Numbered from the stretch's first letter, positions 1 to 8,230 are shown. The stretch: DNA of 18,877 nt from CAZUUO01 sp964622665 (GCA_964622665.1 CAZUUO010000015.1:1-18877); one strand, 5' to 3'. Program-made: numbers and translations. Notes: a model not told the origin generated them from the letters alone.

Positions 1-1376
1 ATATCAAGATGAGCCCACGGCACATCTCCCACAAATTCTTTTAAGAAAATAGCACCAGCTGTTGCACCTGCTTCACCTCGTTGTCCAACATTCTTTATAT
101 CAGCAACCTGACTTTTAATATGTTCACGATATTCAGAAGTCATGGGTAATTCCCAAACTTTATCACCACTCTCGCTACTTGCACGTACCATTTTTTCACG
201 AACCTTCGAAGAATTAGTAAACAACCCCGCATATACACTGCCTAACGCCACAACACACGCGCCCGTCAACGTAGCAAAATCAATAATTTGTTTAGGTTTA
301 TATTCACGAGCTAAACACAACGCATCAGCAAGTACCAAACGTCCTTCAGCATCAGTATTAATTACTTCAATCGTCGTTCCATTCATCGCAGTCACTACAT
401 CTCCCGGACGAATTGCGGTTCCTGAAGGGAGATTTTCAGCACACGCACAAATTCCCACTATATTTTGCTTCAAACCCAATCGTGCAACTGCCACCATACT
501 ACCAATCACCGTAGCAGCACCCAACATATCAAACTTCATTTCCTCCATCGCATTTGCCGGTTTAATTGAAATACCACCAGAATCAAAAGTAATCCCCTTA
601 CCAACGAGCGCTGTAGGATTTTTCTTCATGTCACCATACTCAATAATCAACATCTGCGCCTCTTCTTGTGATCCTTGCGAAACACCAAGAATCGCACCCA
701 TTCCTTTTGCTTGCATTTCTTTTTCACCTAACACTGAAATTTTAACGGGCAAACCCTTCAACAATTCTTTCGCTCGTTGCACCAACACTTTGGGTGTCAT
801 GTGACCACCTGGTTGATTACCCAAATCACGCGTAACAATTAATGCATCAGCAATAATCAAACCTTTTTCAAAAGATTTTTTAACAACCACACTTTTTCCC
901 GAACTTGCAATTGCCACTGTTTTTAATGAAACCATTTTGGCATCTTCGTGTGAAAAAAATTCTTGAAATCGATACGTCGCATTCTTACTTGCAATCGCCG
1001 CAAGACGCACTTGTTCAGCTAACGGTACGAGTGTTGCAAGACTTTTTTCAAACCAAAACGTAATATCGGTGATTTTCTTTTTTTGCAATGTAACTACGGC
1101 TGTTGCCAGTGCTTTATGAAACACCTCAGAGGTCACCTCATCACCTAACCCCACAAACACCAACGATGTAACATGATCGTGATGAGGAACGCGGGTGAAA
1201 AAAACTTGATTAACTTTTCCTTGCAATTCCTCCGAAGAAATTGCTGTTTCCCAAATATTTCCCAATAATGGGGCAAATAATTTCTGTAACTGTGGAAGTT
1301 GCGATAATTGATACGGCACCACAACTGCCGCCGTCGTAATTTTTGAAACTGAAAGTGGAATAGTCTGTAATTGCAT
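1..1376 (-). CDS. pepA: Leucyl aminopeptidase (M17 family), 3' end missing at window edge
   Basis: M17 peptidases are two-metal cytosolic enzymes that remove N-terminal residues from peptides, usually as hexamers. Translating the minus strand from ATG at 1376 gives 458 complete codons. The metal-site motif GKGITFDSGG has K260 and D265, and the family signature NTDAEGRLVLADAL starts at residue 340. DFATLTGACVVALG and WELPM follow, and the frame runs off the window at VPWAHLD. Family length is about 500, so only some 40 C-terminal residues should lie outside. The N-terminal domain (1 to about 170) is poorly conserved, as usual for the family. The gene follows ileS after a terminator, so it probably has its own promoter. 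A weak candidate sits 8 nt before the start. Family assignment is secure; natural substrate preference cannot be read. Confidence 0.95.
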   Translation of the reverse strand, partial: MQLQTIPLSVSKITTAAVVVPYQLSQLPQLQKLFAPLLGNIWETAISSEELQGKVNQVFFTRVPHHDHVTSLVFVGLGDEVTSEVFHKALATAVVTLQKKKITDITFWFEKSLATLVPLAEQVRLAAIASKNATYRFQEFFSHEDAKMVSLKTVAIASSGKSVVVKKSFEKGLIIADALIVTRDLGNQPGGHMTPKVLVQRAKELLKGLPVKISVLGEKEMQAKGMGAILGVSQGSQEEAQMLIIEYGDMKKNPTALVGKGITFDSGGISIKPANAMEEMKFDMLGAATVIGSMVAVARLGLKQNIVGICACAENLPSGTAIRPGDVVTAMNGTTIEVINTDAEGRLVLADALCLAREYKPKQIIDFATLTGACVVALGSVYAGLFTNSSKVREKMVRASSESGDKVWELPMTSEYREHIKSQVADIKNVGQRGEAGATAGAIFLKEFVGDVPWAHLD

Positions 1377-1384
1377 ATACTTCT

Positions 1385-1413
1385 AACCTATCAATCTCTG
1401 ACCATCTCGACAA
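1385..1413 (-). promoter_or_regulatory. Weak candidate promoter of pepA
   Basis: On the minus strand, TTGTCG (1413-1408) is followed after 17 bp by TAGGTT (1390-1385), preceded by TGA as an extended -10. The -10 ends 8 nt before the ATG, the same spacing as several stronger promoters here, which would make the mRNA nearly leaderless. The hexamers are poor (4/6 and 3/6), and no better candidate lies between the terminator and the start. Confidence 0.35.
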
Positions 1414-1431
1414 ACCACTTATCCCCCAAAC

Positions 1432-1462
1432 AAAAAATCCCAGCAAACGCTGAGATTTTTTT
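1432..1462 (-). terminator. Intrinsic terminator after ileS
   Basis: A 13-position stem with a 4-nt loop is flanked by A and T runs. Read as plus-strand RNA it has one C-A mismatch. Read as minus-strand RNA that position is a G-U pair, giving a full stem followed by T6. It lies 9 bp past the ileS stop and ahead of pepA, so it should end ileS transcription. Confidence 0.85.
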
Positions 1463-1470
1463 ATACCTAT

Positions 1471-4347
1471 CTATTTATCAAACCCGTGATATTGATACGT
1501 ATTTTCAATGGACACGATAAGTGTTCCTCGATCAGTTACCAATGTTTCACCCGTAATATTCTCTTTGCGTACCACATGAGTTGCTAACGTATTTTTACAC
1601 AACTCTTCAGTTGCACGCTCAACAACATCCCACAACATATCATCAGTTTGCACCATCACCACAATGCGATCCTGCAACGTCATCTGTTGATTTTTACGCA
1701 TACCATTAATGGTTCTCGTCAATTCACGAACAATGCCTTCGTTTTGCAAGTTTTCATCAATTGTTGTGTTGAGTGAAACGGTATAGCCATCTTGAGTGGT
1801 TGTAACCCATTCCCCATCAAAAGATGCAGCAGTTACCACTTGTTTCACATTCAACTCATCAGCAATAATTTCTTGATAAGCAGCACCAAATTCCTGATCA
1901 ACCGACAACACTTGCAATGGTTGACGAATTTTAATTTTTGCTCCCGCCCGTAACGCCAACCCCAACTCAATAACCGCTCGAGCACGTTTCATTTCACTCA
2001 TCGCCGTTTTTTCTTGTTCAGTCACCATAAGGTCAGAGGGCCAATGATCTAAATGAACTGACTCTGCAACATGCGGCACGCGCGCATACAAACTCTCCGC
2101 AAAAAATGGAGTAAATGGTGCAAACATGCGTGCGATAGTGTGCAATACTTCACGCAATGTACGCACTGCTTGCACATCACCATCCTTAAATCGATCACGA
2201 GAACGACGCACATACCACGTAGAAGTATCATCAACTAAATCATGCAAAATACGGGTAGCTCGCGTAACATCATAGTGTTCCATCGCTTCAGTCACTCGTG
2301 CAACTGTCTCTTTGGTACGACCAACAATATATTGATCAAGCACATGTGTTTCATCAGATGGTTTTCCATCATCAAGAGATGCAAACAAACTATAATAATC
2401 CGCAACATTCCACAAAATCATGAGGGTGCGACGTTTTGCTTGTTCTAATCCTTGTAAATCAAAACGCTTTGGTTCTCCCGCACTACTTGATGAAAACAAA
2501 TACCAACGAAGTGGGTCAACCCCATGTTCATTAATAATTTCCCACGGCACGATAACATTTCCTTTTGACTTCGACATTTTTTCACCTTTGCTATCAAGTA
2601 AATGTCCTAAACAAATTACATTTTTATAGGGTGCTGGTCGTTCAAGTAACGTTGCAATCGCAAGAAGCGTATAAAACCATCCGCGTGTTTGATCAATTGC
2701 TTCACAAATATAATCAGCAGGATAATGAGTGTTTAATTGTGCTTCTGAATTTTCTTGTGCCGGAAATCCCCATTGCGCAATTGGCATCGCACCTGAATCA
2801 AACCACACATCAAGCACCTCTTTAACACGATGCATGTCTTTGCCACATGAGCGACAAGGAATTGTTACATCATCAACAAATGGTCGATGTAAATCAACTG
2901 ATGAATCCATACCAACTTGCGCACGACTACCCACACATTCCATTTCCCCACACGCACATTCCCAAATCGGCAACGGCGTTCCCCAATATCGTTCGCGAGA
3001 AATAGCCCAATCACGTGCATTTGCTAACCACTCACCAAATCTTCCATCACGAATATATTCAGGTTCCCAACGCACGTTCGCATTGCGTTCAAGCATGGCA
3101 CTGCGCATGTTTTCCATTTTAATAAACCATGATGATCGAGCGTAATACAACAATGGTGTTGAACAACGCCAACAAAAAGGATACTCATGTTTATACGGTA
3201 ATTTAGCAATCAACAAATTCTTCTTTTCCAAGTATTCCAAAATAGTTTTTTCTGTTGCTGGATCTTTCACTTTCTTTCCATCCAAATCAGCATGCACTCC
3301 CACAAACACCCCTTCTTCACTCACCGTATGATGCTGTGGTAATCCAATTTCCAAACCTAAATAATAATCATCTTCACCATACATGACGGCCGTATGTACA
3401 ATTCCTACCCCATCAGTGTCAGTAACAAATTCTGCACCATATACTTTGTATGATTTTTCCGTTTGCAAATCAGCTACATTAAACAATGGTTCATATTGTA
3501 AACCAATCAAATCACTCCCCTTCACTTCTTTTATTACTGAGTATTCACCTTCAATAATCGCCAATTGCTTTGATGACAAAATCCAAACTTCGTCACCAAC
3601 TTGTACATATGAATAGGTGATATCGGAACCAACAGCCAACGCCACATTTCCCGGTAATGTCCACGGTGTTGTAGTCCATGACAACAAATATTCATTTGGA
3701 GATCCAGCAACTTTAAACTTCACATACACAGACGTATCAGTGGTTGTTTTATATCCTTGTGCAACTTCATGACTCGATAATGCTGTTCCACAACGCGTAC
3801 AAAATGGCACCACCTTATGTCCTTTATACACTAAATTTTTATCCCACAATTGTTTCATCACCCACCACACACTTTCAATGTAATTGTTGTCATAGGTGAT
3901 ATACGGATCCTTAGTATCCAACCAATAGCCAATACGTTTGGTCAATTTCTCCCAATCAGACACATTACTCCACACCATATCCTTACATTCTTTATTGAAT
4001 GCAATAATACTCTCGCGTGGATTTCCTGCGATGATATTTTCAATCATTGGTTTTCCTGAAATCTGCAATTTTTTTTCTACTTGTAATTCAACAGGCAATC
4101 CATGGGTATCCCAACCTGCTTTTCTATCAACGTGATATCCCTGCATTGCACGAAAACGTAACACCACATCTTTGTAGACGCGGGTTAACACGTGATGCAA
4201 CGCTGGTGCTGCATTTGCCGTTGGTGGTCCCTCAAAAAATACAAAATTCCCTTTGGGAGATTCCTTTGCTAACACTTTGTGTTCAATGTCTCGTTTTTCC
4301 CATTCTGCCAACACGTTTTCCTCAGAGTCCTTAAATGAAAATGCCAT
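1471..4347 (-). CDS. ileS: Isoleucyl-tRNA synthetase
   Basis: This class I synthetase charges tRNA-Ile and edits mis-activated valine. The 958-residue protein begins MAFSFKDSEE. The first signature is PPTANAAPALHHVL (residues 41-54), the HHVL form of HIGH seen in the eukaryote-like/type 2 branch. KMSKS is at 590-594. The CP1 editing domain shows TTTPWTLPGN (about 225-234) and GVGIVHTAVMYGEDDY (about 313-328). The HTAV stretch differs from the usual H-x-A-P, while the DD pair is kept. Cysteine pairs at 183/186, 392/395, 464/466 and 498/501 suggest zinc knuckles. The C-terminal anticodon-binding region is present. No Shine-Dalgarno is evident before the ATG. The gene is transcribed divergently from rpiB and ends at its own terminator. 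Confidence 0.97.
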   Translation of the reverse strand: MAFSFKDSEENVLAEWEKRDIEHKVLAKESPKGNFVFFEGPPTANAAPALHHVLTRVYKDVVLRFRAMQGYHVDRKAGWDTHGLPVELQVEKKLQISGKPMIENIIAGNPRESIIAFNKECKDMVWSNVSDWEKLTKRIGYWLDTKDPYITYDNNYIESVWWVMKQLWDKNLVYKGHKVVPFCTRCGTALSSHEVAQGYKTTTDTSVYVKFKVAGSPNEYLLSWTTTPWTLPGNVALAVGSDITYSYVQVGDEVWILSSKQLAIIEGEYSVIKEVKGSDLIGLQYEPLFNVADLQTEKSYKVYGAEFVTDTDGVGIVHTAVMYGEDDYYLGLEIGLPQHHTVSEEGVFVGVHADLDGKKVKDPATEKTILEYLEKKNLLIAKLPYKHEYPFCWRCSTPLLYYARSSWFIKMENMRSAMLERNANVRWEPEYIRDGRFGEWLANARDWAISRERYWGTPLPIWECACGEMECVGSRAQVGMDSSVDLHRPFVDDVTIPCRSCGKDMHRVKEVLDVWFDSGAMPIAQWGFPAQENSEAQLNTHYPADYICEAIDQTRGWFYTLLAIATLLERPAPYKNVICLGHLLDSKGEKMSKSKGNVIVPWEIINEHGVDPLRWYLFSSSSAGEPKRFDLQGLEQAKRRTLMILWNVADYYSLFASLDDGKPSDETHVLDQYIVGRTKETVARVTEAMEHYDVTRATRILHDLVDDTSTWYVRRSRDRFKDGDVQAVRTLREVLHTIARMFAPFTPFFAESLYARVPHVAESVHLDHWPSDLMVTEQEKTAMSEMKRARAVIELGLALRAGAKIKIRQPLQVLSVDQEFGAAYQEIIADELNVKQVVTAASFDGEWVTTTQDGYTVSLNTTIDENLQNEGIVRELTRTINGMRKNQQMTLQDRIVVMVQTDDMLWDVVERATEELCKNTLATHVVRKENITGETLVTDRGTLIVSIENTYQYHGFDK

Positions 4348-4411
4348 AAGCGGATATCAGCTGCGCCTTCTCTAGGTACATTACATATATATATGATATA
4401 CTATCAGCAGT
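4348..4411. promoter_or_regulatory. Divergent ileS/rpiB promoter region
   Basis: This 64-bp AT-rich gap separates two divergent starts. On the plus strand, TGATATACT gives an extended -10 (hexamer 4397-4402) with 9 nt to the rpiB ATG at 4412, so rpiB mRNA is predicted to start at or within 3 nt of the ATG. No convincing -35 is seen. A self-complementary CATATATATATG lies at 4384-4395. I could not fix the ileS promoter. Confidence 0.6.
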
Positions 4412-4891
4412 ATGCAAAAAATGTCTAGCAAACAAAAACCTATTGCAATGGGGAGTGATCATGGTGGATTTATCGCCAAACACACAATCATCAAATTCCT
4501 CAAGAAAAATGGAATTTCAGTGAAAGATAAGGGCGCCAAAACCTTACAACCCCAAGATGATTACCCACCGTACGCAAACCTCGTCGCACGTGACGTGAGT
4601 TCCAAAAAAGTGACCTATGGCATTCTCTTGTGTCGATCAGGTGCGGGCATGTGTATCGCTGCAAATAAATGGCGCGGCGTGCGAGCGGTAAATGTACACT
4701 CAGTGAAAGAAGCGCTGCTCAGCCGAGCACACAATAATGCAAATGTATTATGTGTGAGTGCTGACACACTCTCACATTCACTGATACAAAAAATCATCAC
4801 TGTTTTTCTTACCACCCCCTTTGAAGCCGGTCGTCACAAACGTCGTGTCGATCAAATCACAGCAACTGAACAACGAAATTTTAAAAAGTAG
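4412..4891 (+). CDS. rpiB: Ribose-5-phosphate isomerase B (RpiB/LacAB family)
   Basis: RpiB interconverts ribose 5-phosphate and ribulose 5-phosphate in the non-oxidative pentose phosphate pathway. The 159-residue protein has family motifs in order: GSDHGGF (14-20, with D16/H17), DYPPYA (50-55), the catalytic loop LLCRSGAGMCIAANK with C74, then SRAHNNANVL and the phosphate-binding FEAGRHKRRVDQI. The usual CGTG/CGSG is CRSG here (R75). The catalytic Cys is kept. Either ATG (4412 or 4421) could be used. The first fits the promoter spacing as a leaderless start. The stop is followed after one base by the epimerase start, so the two are cotranscribed and probably translationally coupled. Both act on ribulose 5-phosphate. 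Confidence 0.93.
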   Translation: MQKMSSKQKPIAMGSDHGGFIAKHTIIKFLKKNGISVKDKGAKTLQPQDDYPPYANLVARDVSSKKVTYGILLCRSGAGMCIAANKWRGVRAVNVHSVKEALLSRAHNNANVLCVSADTLSHSLIQKIITVFLTTPFEAGRHKRRVDQITATEQRNFKK

Positions 4892-4892
4892 T

Positions 4893-5570
4893 ATGATTGT
4901 CCCCGCAATTCTCGCCCACTCTCGTGAAGAATACCTTCATAAACTCAAGGCAATTGATTTTGTTGCACCCTGGATTCATCTTGATGTACTCGACGGTTCT
5001 CGCTATAACACCACTTCTTTTTTTGAAGAAGAGGCTTTATTTATAGCAACTCACGCTCGTTTTGAACTCCACCTGATGGTTGAAAAACCAATTTCCCTCA
5101 TTGAAAAATTTAGTGATCATCCTAACATTCATCGCATATATTTTGAAAGTGACTGCGCAGAAAAACCTCACGACATTATTGAGGCAGCTATTTTTCATGG
5201 ATTTTCAGTTGGCGTCGTCATCAACCCCTTCCAGCCACTCAATCTCACCCCCCAAGACGTAGAAAAAATAACCGCTATTCAATTCATGGGGGTCAATCCT
5301 GGAAAAAGTGGTCAGCCCATGAAAACGGCTGTCTTATCAGAAATTCCTAAAATAAAACAACAAATTGCCGACATAAACCCTGATATTGAACTGTCCTTTG
5401 ACGGAGGTGTAGACAATGGTACAATCGAAAAACTGGTACCGTTAGGGATTTCACGCATTGTCTGTGGCAGTGCAATCTTTTCCCAAAATGATCCAGCACA
5501 AGCATATCGTGATCTCTCTCACGCTCTGCATGCAATAACCAAAAAACAAGAACATCCTTTATATGCATGA
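4893..5570 (+). CDS. Ribulose-phosphate 3-epimerase-like TIM-barrel protein
   Basis: Ribulose-phosphate 3-epimerase interconverts ribulose 5-phosphate and xylulose 5-phosphate. The start chosen is ATG at 4893, one base after the rpiB stop; an upstream non-ATG extension would lie inside rpiB. In the 225-residue product all four metal ligands expected for the family are visible: H29 and D31 (IHLDVLDG), H60 (LHLMVEKP) and D170 (LSFDGGV). A CGSAIF phosphate-site motif also ends the barrel. Departures are clear: PSILSAD is PAILAHS, the loop VNPGFGGQ is VNPGKSGQ, and the usual HAE after the third strand is ESD. The operon with rpiB supports a pentose phosphate role, but substrate range may differ from classical Rpe. 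It overlaps trxB by 8 bp. Confidence 0.8.
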   Translation: MIVPAILAHSREEYLHKLKAIDFVAPWIHLDVLDGSRYNTTSFFEEEALFIATHARFELHLMVEKPISLIEKFSDHPNIHRIYFESDCAEKPHDIIEAAIFHGFSVGVVINPFQPLNLTPQDVEKITAIQFMGVNPGKSGQPMKTAVLSEIPKIKQQIADINPDIELSFDGGVDNGTIEKLVPLGISRIVCGSAIFSQNDPAQAYRDLSHALHAITKKQEHPLYA

Positions 5571-6483
5571 TTTAATTATTATTGGTGGATCGGCGGCTGG
5601 TGTTTCAGCAGCTATCTACGCAGCTCGACGCAAACTTAATTTTGTACTCGTTTCGGGAGATATTGGTGGCGAAGTATTACTCTGTGGTGAAGTAGAAAAT
5701 TATCCGGGTATTCCCTACACCACCGGCGTTGAACTTGCTCAAAAATATCAAGAACAACTCGAAAAATACGAAGTAAAAACTGACTTGAACACCTACGTGT
5801 ATGAAATCATTGCAAACGGAAAAACGTGGATAGTCAAAGCAAAACATGGCGAGGAAGAAAAAGAATATGCAACCAAAGCAATCATTATTGCGAGCGGTGT
5901 AAAACCTCGACATCTCGATGTTCCCGGAGAAAACGAATTCTACCAAAAAGGCGTGACCTACTGTACGGTGTGTGATGGTCCCTTATTTAAAAACAAAGTA
6001 ACTGCAACTATTGGAACCGGAAATAGCGCACTTGAAAGTGCTCTCATGATGTCACAAATTGCAAAACAACATTACATTCTCACTAAATATCCAGAATTTA
6101 AAGGAGAACAGGTATTGATTGATAAATTAAAAGCGTGTGAAAATGTGACAATTTTGTACGAAGCAATGACAACAAAAATTGAAGGTGAAAAAAACGTGAA
6201 ATCACTAAGTTATAAGGATAAAGAAGGTGCCGAACACACAATCGAAGTAAACGGCGTATTCATCCACATCGGCAACAACCCACAATCAAACTTTGTTGGT
6301 TCATTACCCAAAGAAGCAAACGGTAAAATCATTGTTGATAAAATGTGCGCTACACAATGGCCCGGCGTATTTTCAGCAGGTGACGTTACCAACACTCCTT
6401 ACCAACAAATTATTATTGCATCAGGACTTGGTGCAACGGCCGCCCTTTCGGCGATCGATTACATCAACCGATTTGAAGATTAG
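5563..6483 (+). CDS. trxB: Thioredoxin-reductase-like FAD flavoprotein
   Basis: Low-molecular-weight thioredoxin reductases pass electrons from a pyridine nucleotide through FAD to a CxxC disulfide and on to thioredoxin. The 306-residue protein shows an FAD Rossmann motif GGSAAG (8-13), VENYPGI (45-50), the redox pair C134-T-V-C137 followed by DGP, a second dinucleotide motif GTGNSA (151-156), and the closing FAD motif SAGDVTNTPYQQIIIASG. The canonical second motif is GGGDSA, and family members using NADPH carry HRRxxFR soon after. Here that stretch is LTKYPEFKGE (172-181), without the arginines. NADPH use is therefore doubtful; NADH or another donor is possible. The ATG at 5563 overlaps the epimerase stop, implying coupling. 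Redox function is confident; electron donor is not. Confidence 0.85.
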   Translation: MHDLIIIGGSAAGVSAAIYAARRKLNFVLVSGDIGGEVLLCGEVENYPGIPYTTGVELAQKYQEQLEKYEVKTDLNTYVYEIIANGKTWIVKAKHGEEEKEYATKAIIIASGVKPRHLDVPGENEFYQKGVTYCTVCDGPLFKNKVTATIGTGNSALESALMMSQIAKQHYILTKYPEFKGEQVLIDKLKACENVTILYEAMTTKIEGEKNVKSLSYKDKEGAEHTIEVNGVFIHIGNNPQSNFVGSLPKEANGKIIVDKMCATQWPGVFSAGDVTNTPYQQIIIASGLGATAALSAIDYINRFED

Positions 6484-6490
6484 TACCATT

Positions 6491-6521
6491 AAAAAACCCG
6501 CGATCACTTCACGGGTTTTTT
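6491..6521. terminator. Bidirectional terminator between trxB and gapA
   Basis: A perfect 10-bp stem (A6-CCCG with CGGG-T6) and an 11-nt loop are flanked by A and T runs. It sits 7 bp after the trxB stop and 13 bp beyond the gapA stop, between two convergent genes. It can therefore serve both strands. Confidence 0.92.
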
Positions 6522-6534
6522 GTTTGTTTACTTT

Positions 6535-7542
6535 TTATTTCTTTCCCCCAACTTTAAGCACCATATCCACCAATCGTTGTGAATATCCCGCCTCATTATC
6601 ATACCACGCGAGGACTTTCACCAAATCCCCTCCTACTACTTTGGTCATTGATAAATCAACAATACATGATGCTGTTGTTCCTAAAATATCAGTCGAAACC
6701 AATGGTTCATCACTCACTTCCAAAATCCCTTTCAATGCTTTTGTTTTTGAAGCCGCAATTAATGCTTTATTCACTTCTTCAACTGAAGTTTTTTTCTTAA
6801 CGACAAACGTAATGTCAGAAAGTGACCCAGCAGGAACTGGTACACGAAGTGCAATCCCATCAAACATTCCCGTCAATTCAGGTAATGTTTCGGTTACCGC
6901 AATCGCCGCTCCCGTTGACGTAGGCACAATATTTAATGCTGCTGCACGTCCACGACGCAAATCTTTGTGTAGTGGAGGCATTGGCCCATCAACCAACGAT
7001 TGCTCTGCGGTATATCCATGTACCGTCGACATGATAGCTTTCATGATATGGAACGATTCATGAATAACTTTTGTCACTGGCGCAACGGAATTGGTAGTAC
7101 ACGACGCATTATTTATCGCGCGTTCTCCATAATACTCATCATCATTAACCCCACACACATAGGTTGGCACGCCATTTTTTCCCGGAGCTGACAACACCAC
7201 CTTCTTTGCGCCCGCCGTTAAATGTTGTTCAAGTGCCTCTTTATCTGAAAAACGACCAGTACTTTCAATCACCACATCAATTTTTAGTTGTTTCCATGGT
7301 AATTGTAAGGGGTCCTTTTGCGCAAACACCGGAATTTTTTTGCCATCAACTAAAATAGCATCTTTCAAAGGCTTCACCTCATGATCCCAACGTCCATACA
7401 CCGAATCATGGGTAAGCAAATACGCCAAATTATCAGTACTTGCTAAATCATTAATAGCAACCACCTTAAAACCAGCACGAGTAAATCCTGCCTTAAACGC
7501 ACCACGGCCGATACGGCCAAATCCATTTATTGCAACGTTCAT
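6535..7542 (-). CDS. gapA: Glyceraldehyde-3-phosphate dehydrogenase
   Basis: This glycolytic enzyme oxidises glyceraldehyde 3-phosphate to 1,3-bisphosphoglycerate with NAD. The 335-residue protein has the N-terminal nucleotide motif NGFGRIGRGAF (6-16) and D32 in INDL, which favours NAD over NADP. The catalytic C148 lies in NNASCTTNS, where the more usual ending is CTTNC, and H175 in HGYT is the catalytic histidine. RRGRAAALNIVPTSTGAA and the C-terminal WYDNEAGYS are also present. The length is normal. It is a single-gene unit: its own promoter lies upstream and a shared terminator downstream. The -10 ends only 8 nt before the ATG, so the GAGG immediately before the start is too close to act as a Shine-Dalgarno, and a leaderless mRNA is likely. 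Confidence 0.97.
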   Translation of the reverse strand: MNVAINGFGRIGRGAFKAGFTRAGFKVVAINDLASTDNLAYLLTHDSVYGRWDHEVKPLKDAILVDGKKIPVFAQKDPLQLPWKQLKIDVVIESTGRFSDKEALEQHLTAGAKKVVLSAPGKNGVPTYVCGVNDDEYYGERAINNASCTTNSVAPVTKVIHESFHIMKAIMSTVHGYTAEQSLVDGPMPPLHKDLRRGRAAALNIVPTSTGAAIAVTETLPELTGMFDGIALRVPVPAGSLSDITFVVKKKTSVEEVNKALIAASKTKALKGILEVSDEPLVSTDILGTTASCIVDLSMTKVVGGDLVKVLAWYDNEAGYSQRLVDMVLKVGGKK

Positions 7543-7550
7543 ACCTCATT

Positions 7551-7559
7551 AGTATAGCA
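7551..7559 (-). promoter_or_regulatory. Extended -10 promoter of gapA, leaderless geometry
   Basis: The minus strand reads TGCTATACT, with hexamer 7556-7551. Eight bases separate it from the ATG at 7542, so transcription should begin at or next to the start codon. No good -35 is seen at 16-18 bp. Confidence 0.7.
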
Positions 7560-7586
7560 CAAACGTCGCGGTAATTTTGTGAACAA

Positions 7587-7616
7587 AAAAACACTCACCA
7601 TACGATGAGTGTTTTT
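7587..7616 (-). terminator. Intrinsic terminator after tsf
   Basis: A perfect 11-bp stem with an 8-nt loop is followed on the minus strand by a run of seven T. It lies 11 bp beyond the tsf stop and ends the rpsB-tsf unit ahead of the gapA promoter. Confidence 0.93.
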
Positions 7617-7627
7617 AAACAAGATAT

Positions 7628-8230
7628 TTAGTTTCCACAAACTTGTGATGTCGAATTCAATGCCATGCGACAGAATCGCTTCACTTGAATGTTTTCACCA
7701 ATTTTTGCAATGTTATTTTGAACGTATTGTTCAACGGTAACTGAGTCATCTTTCAAGAATTTTTGTTCAAGAAGACATACATCGCTGTAAAATTTATCAA
7801 GTTTACCCGTGATAATTTTTTCAGCAATTTCTGCAGGTTTACCCTGTACTTCTGTTGCAAAAACTTCTTTTTCTTTTGCTACGATGTTTTCAGGAACCTC
7901 AGCACGAGAAACATATTGTGGATTATTTGCAGCAATATGCATTGCAATATCGTGACCTAATTGTACAAATTGCTCATTGCGTGCCACAAAGTCGGTTTCA
8001 CACAACAATTCAACGAGTACTGCAACTTTACGATTTGAATGAATATATTCACCAATAATTCCTTCACCGGTTGCGCGATCAGCTTTTTTAGCAGCTTTCA
8101 ACGCACCAGATTTTCTTAAAATTTCAATTGCTTTTTCTTTATCCCCTGCCGCTTCATCAAGCGCTTTTTTTACTTCCATCATTCCCGCACCAGTTTGTGC
8201 GCGAAGTGCTGCAATTAATGATGTGTCCAT
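7628..8230 (-). CDS. tsf: Translation elongation factor Ts
   Basis: EF-Ts is the nucleotide exchange factor that reloads EF-Tu with GTP. The 200-residue protein opens with the UBA-like domain (LIAALRAQTGAGMMEVKKAL, 5-24) and carries the EF-Tu contact motif TDFVARN (79-85). A single compact core then runs to RFCRMALNSTSQVCGN. It is short compared with the roughly 280 residues of E. coli EF-Ts and matches the reduced form found in many bacteria. A near-perfect Shine-Dalgarno (AAAGGAGG) lies 8 nt before the ATG, the strongest in the window. The start is 23 bp after rpsB, the standard rpsB-tsf pairing, so supply follows the rpsB promoter and leader. Confidence 0.97.
   Translation of the reverse strand: MDTSLIAALRAQTGAGMMEVKKALDEAAGDKEKAIEILRKSGALKAAKKADRATGEGIIGEYIHSNRKVAVLVELLCETDFVARNEQFVQLGHDIAMHIAANNPQYVSRAEVPENIVAKEKEVFATEVQGKPAEIAEKIITGKLDKFYSDVCLLEQKFLKDDSVTVEQYVQNNIAKIGENIQVKRFCRMALNSTSQVCGN

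Noticed and set aside
142..804. A 220-codon plus-strand open frame
   Set aside because: It is antisense to the conserved catalytic region of pepA, which shows full M17 motifs on the minus strand. It has low-complexity, unfamily-like content.
4384..4395. CATATATATATG palindrome as an operator
   Set aside because: It is a simple AT repeat in a divergent promoter gap, expected by composition; nothing else supports a binding site.
4821..4892. Longer N-terminus for the epimerase
   Set aside because: It lies inside rpiB in another frame and has no match to the family. ATG at 4893 begins right at the first beta strand (MIVPAIL).
5563..5570. Possible UGA recoding (known in some candidate phyla)
   Set aside because: The epimerase TGA falls exactly where trxB begins, and no in-frame TGA interrupts any gene here, so UGA is best read as stop.
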